NCBI RefSeq assembly: GCF_001507595.1
Contig: NZ_LQBQ01000012.1
Span: 434,001-498,000, forward strand
DNA: 64,000 nt
Source: Ruegeria marisrubri
GTDB taxonomy: Bacteria > Pseudomonadota > Alphaproteobacteria > Rhodobacterales > Rhodobacteraceae
Direction of reading: 5' to 3'
Shown here piece after piece: positions 63,906-64,000 of the stretch (within the stretch, counting starts at the first letter, position 1; each line of letters starts with the position of its first letter). The notes under the pieces are model-generated. The model saw only the letters and a list, made by a program, of their open reading frames with translations. It was not told where the DNA came from and did not search any database. The position numbers and the translations under genes are program-made.

Positions 63906-64000
63906 ATGTCGATAGCATCCAAAGCCAACGCCCTCTGGGAATACGCCAACCCCAAGAAGTTCCTCACCACGACCGAGCGCGTGCTGCCGTTCTTCTGGAT
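63906..64000 (+). CDS. ccmC: Heme exporter protein CcmC (N-terminal fragment, cut by window end)
   Basis: Only the first 31 codons are visible: an initial basic stretch, WEYANPKKFL and TTTERVLPFFW, matching the N-terminus of CcmC in this group. It follows ccmB by 45 bp. The rest, including the WWD motif, is beyond the window. Confidence 0.85.
   Translation, partial: MSIASKANALWEYANPKKFLTTTERVLPFFW

Overview
The window is about 64 kb of GC-rich, densely packed chromosome from an alphaproteobacterium, most likely a marine Rhodobacterales species (Roseobacter group, Ruegeria/Silicibacter-like). This is inferred from protein character, from gene orders such as yajC-secD-secF-...-ccmABC, soxBDAG and pstSCAB-phoU-phoB, and from frequent ATGA/TGATG gene overlaps. 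No rRNA, tRNA, CRISPR array, insertion sequence, prophage or integrase was seen. It reads as core chromosome with a few accessory cassettes.

Layout. 1-4.1 kb: the end of a dctD-type sigma54 activator, then a dctP-dctQ-dctM TRAP dicarboxylate transporter with two perfect DctD-like palindromes between them. 4.2-8.7 kb (minus strand): SPFH protein/NfeD, an unusual ferredoxin-adenylate cyclase-Rieske fusion, sufT, a SufA/ErpA-type carrier and tpiA. 9-13.5 kb: tgt, an orphan membrane protein and lon. 13.6-19.7 kb (minus): pstSCAB-phoU-phoB behind a Pho box. 19.9-24 kb (minus): an arsenic operon (ArsR-ArsC fusion, GAPDH, ArsJ, ACR3 pump) directly upstream of pst. 24-31 kb: L,D-transpeptidase, small lipoprotein, dusA, TauE-type permease overlapping a 2OG-Fe(II) oxygenase-like gene, a tandem SpoIIAA-like protein, DUF1289, ruvX and ccmI. 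31-36.4 kb: heterotetrameric sarcosine oxidase soxBDAG. 36.5-44.5 kb: FkbM methyltransferase, Fe-type SOD, RarD, LOG protein, a LysM envelope protein, an Atm1-type ABC exporter and a phospholipase D-like enzyme. 44.5-49.6 kb (minus): an RND pump with its adaptor. 49.8-53.4 kb: YfgM-like protein, bamB and der. 53.5-55.1 kb: fatty acid desaturase and a HhH protein with a histone-H1-like lysine tail. 55.1-58.2 kb (minus): serS and an MscS-type channel. 58.4-64 kb: yajC-secD-secF, a second TauE permease, an Mth938-like protein, ccmA, ccmB and the start of ccmC.

How the genes work together. Several blocks form coherent systems: dicarboxylate uptake; phosphate uptake plus arsenate detoxification (arsenate enters through phosphate carriers, so Pst next to ArsJ/GAPDH/ArsC/ACR3 makes physiological sense); one-carbon and methylated-amine catabolism (sarcosine oxidase); envelope biogenesis (BamB, YfgM-like, SecDF-YajC, LysM protein); and cytochrome c maturation (CcmI, CcmABC). 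The most unusual item is the three-domain [2Fe-2S] ferredoxin / class III cyclase / Rieske protein lying just upstream of two Fe-S cluster assembly genes. It is a candidate iron-sulfur or redox-gated cAMP synthase. All functional calls rest on reading the sequence and on family knowledge; no database search was run.
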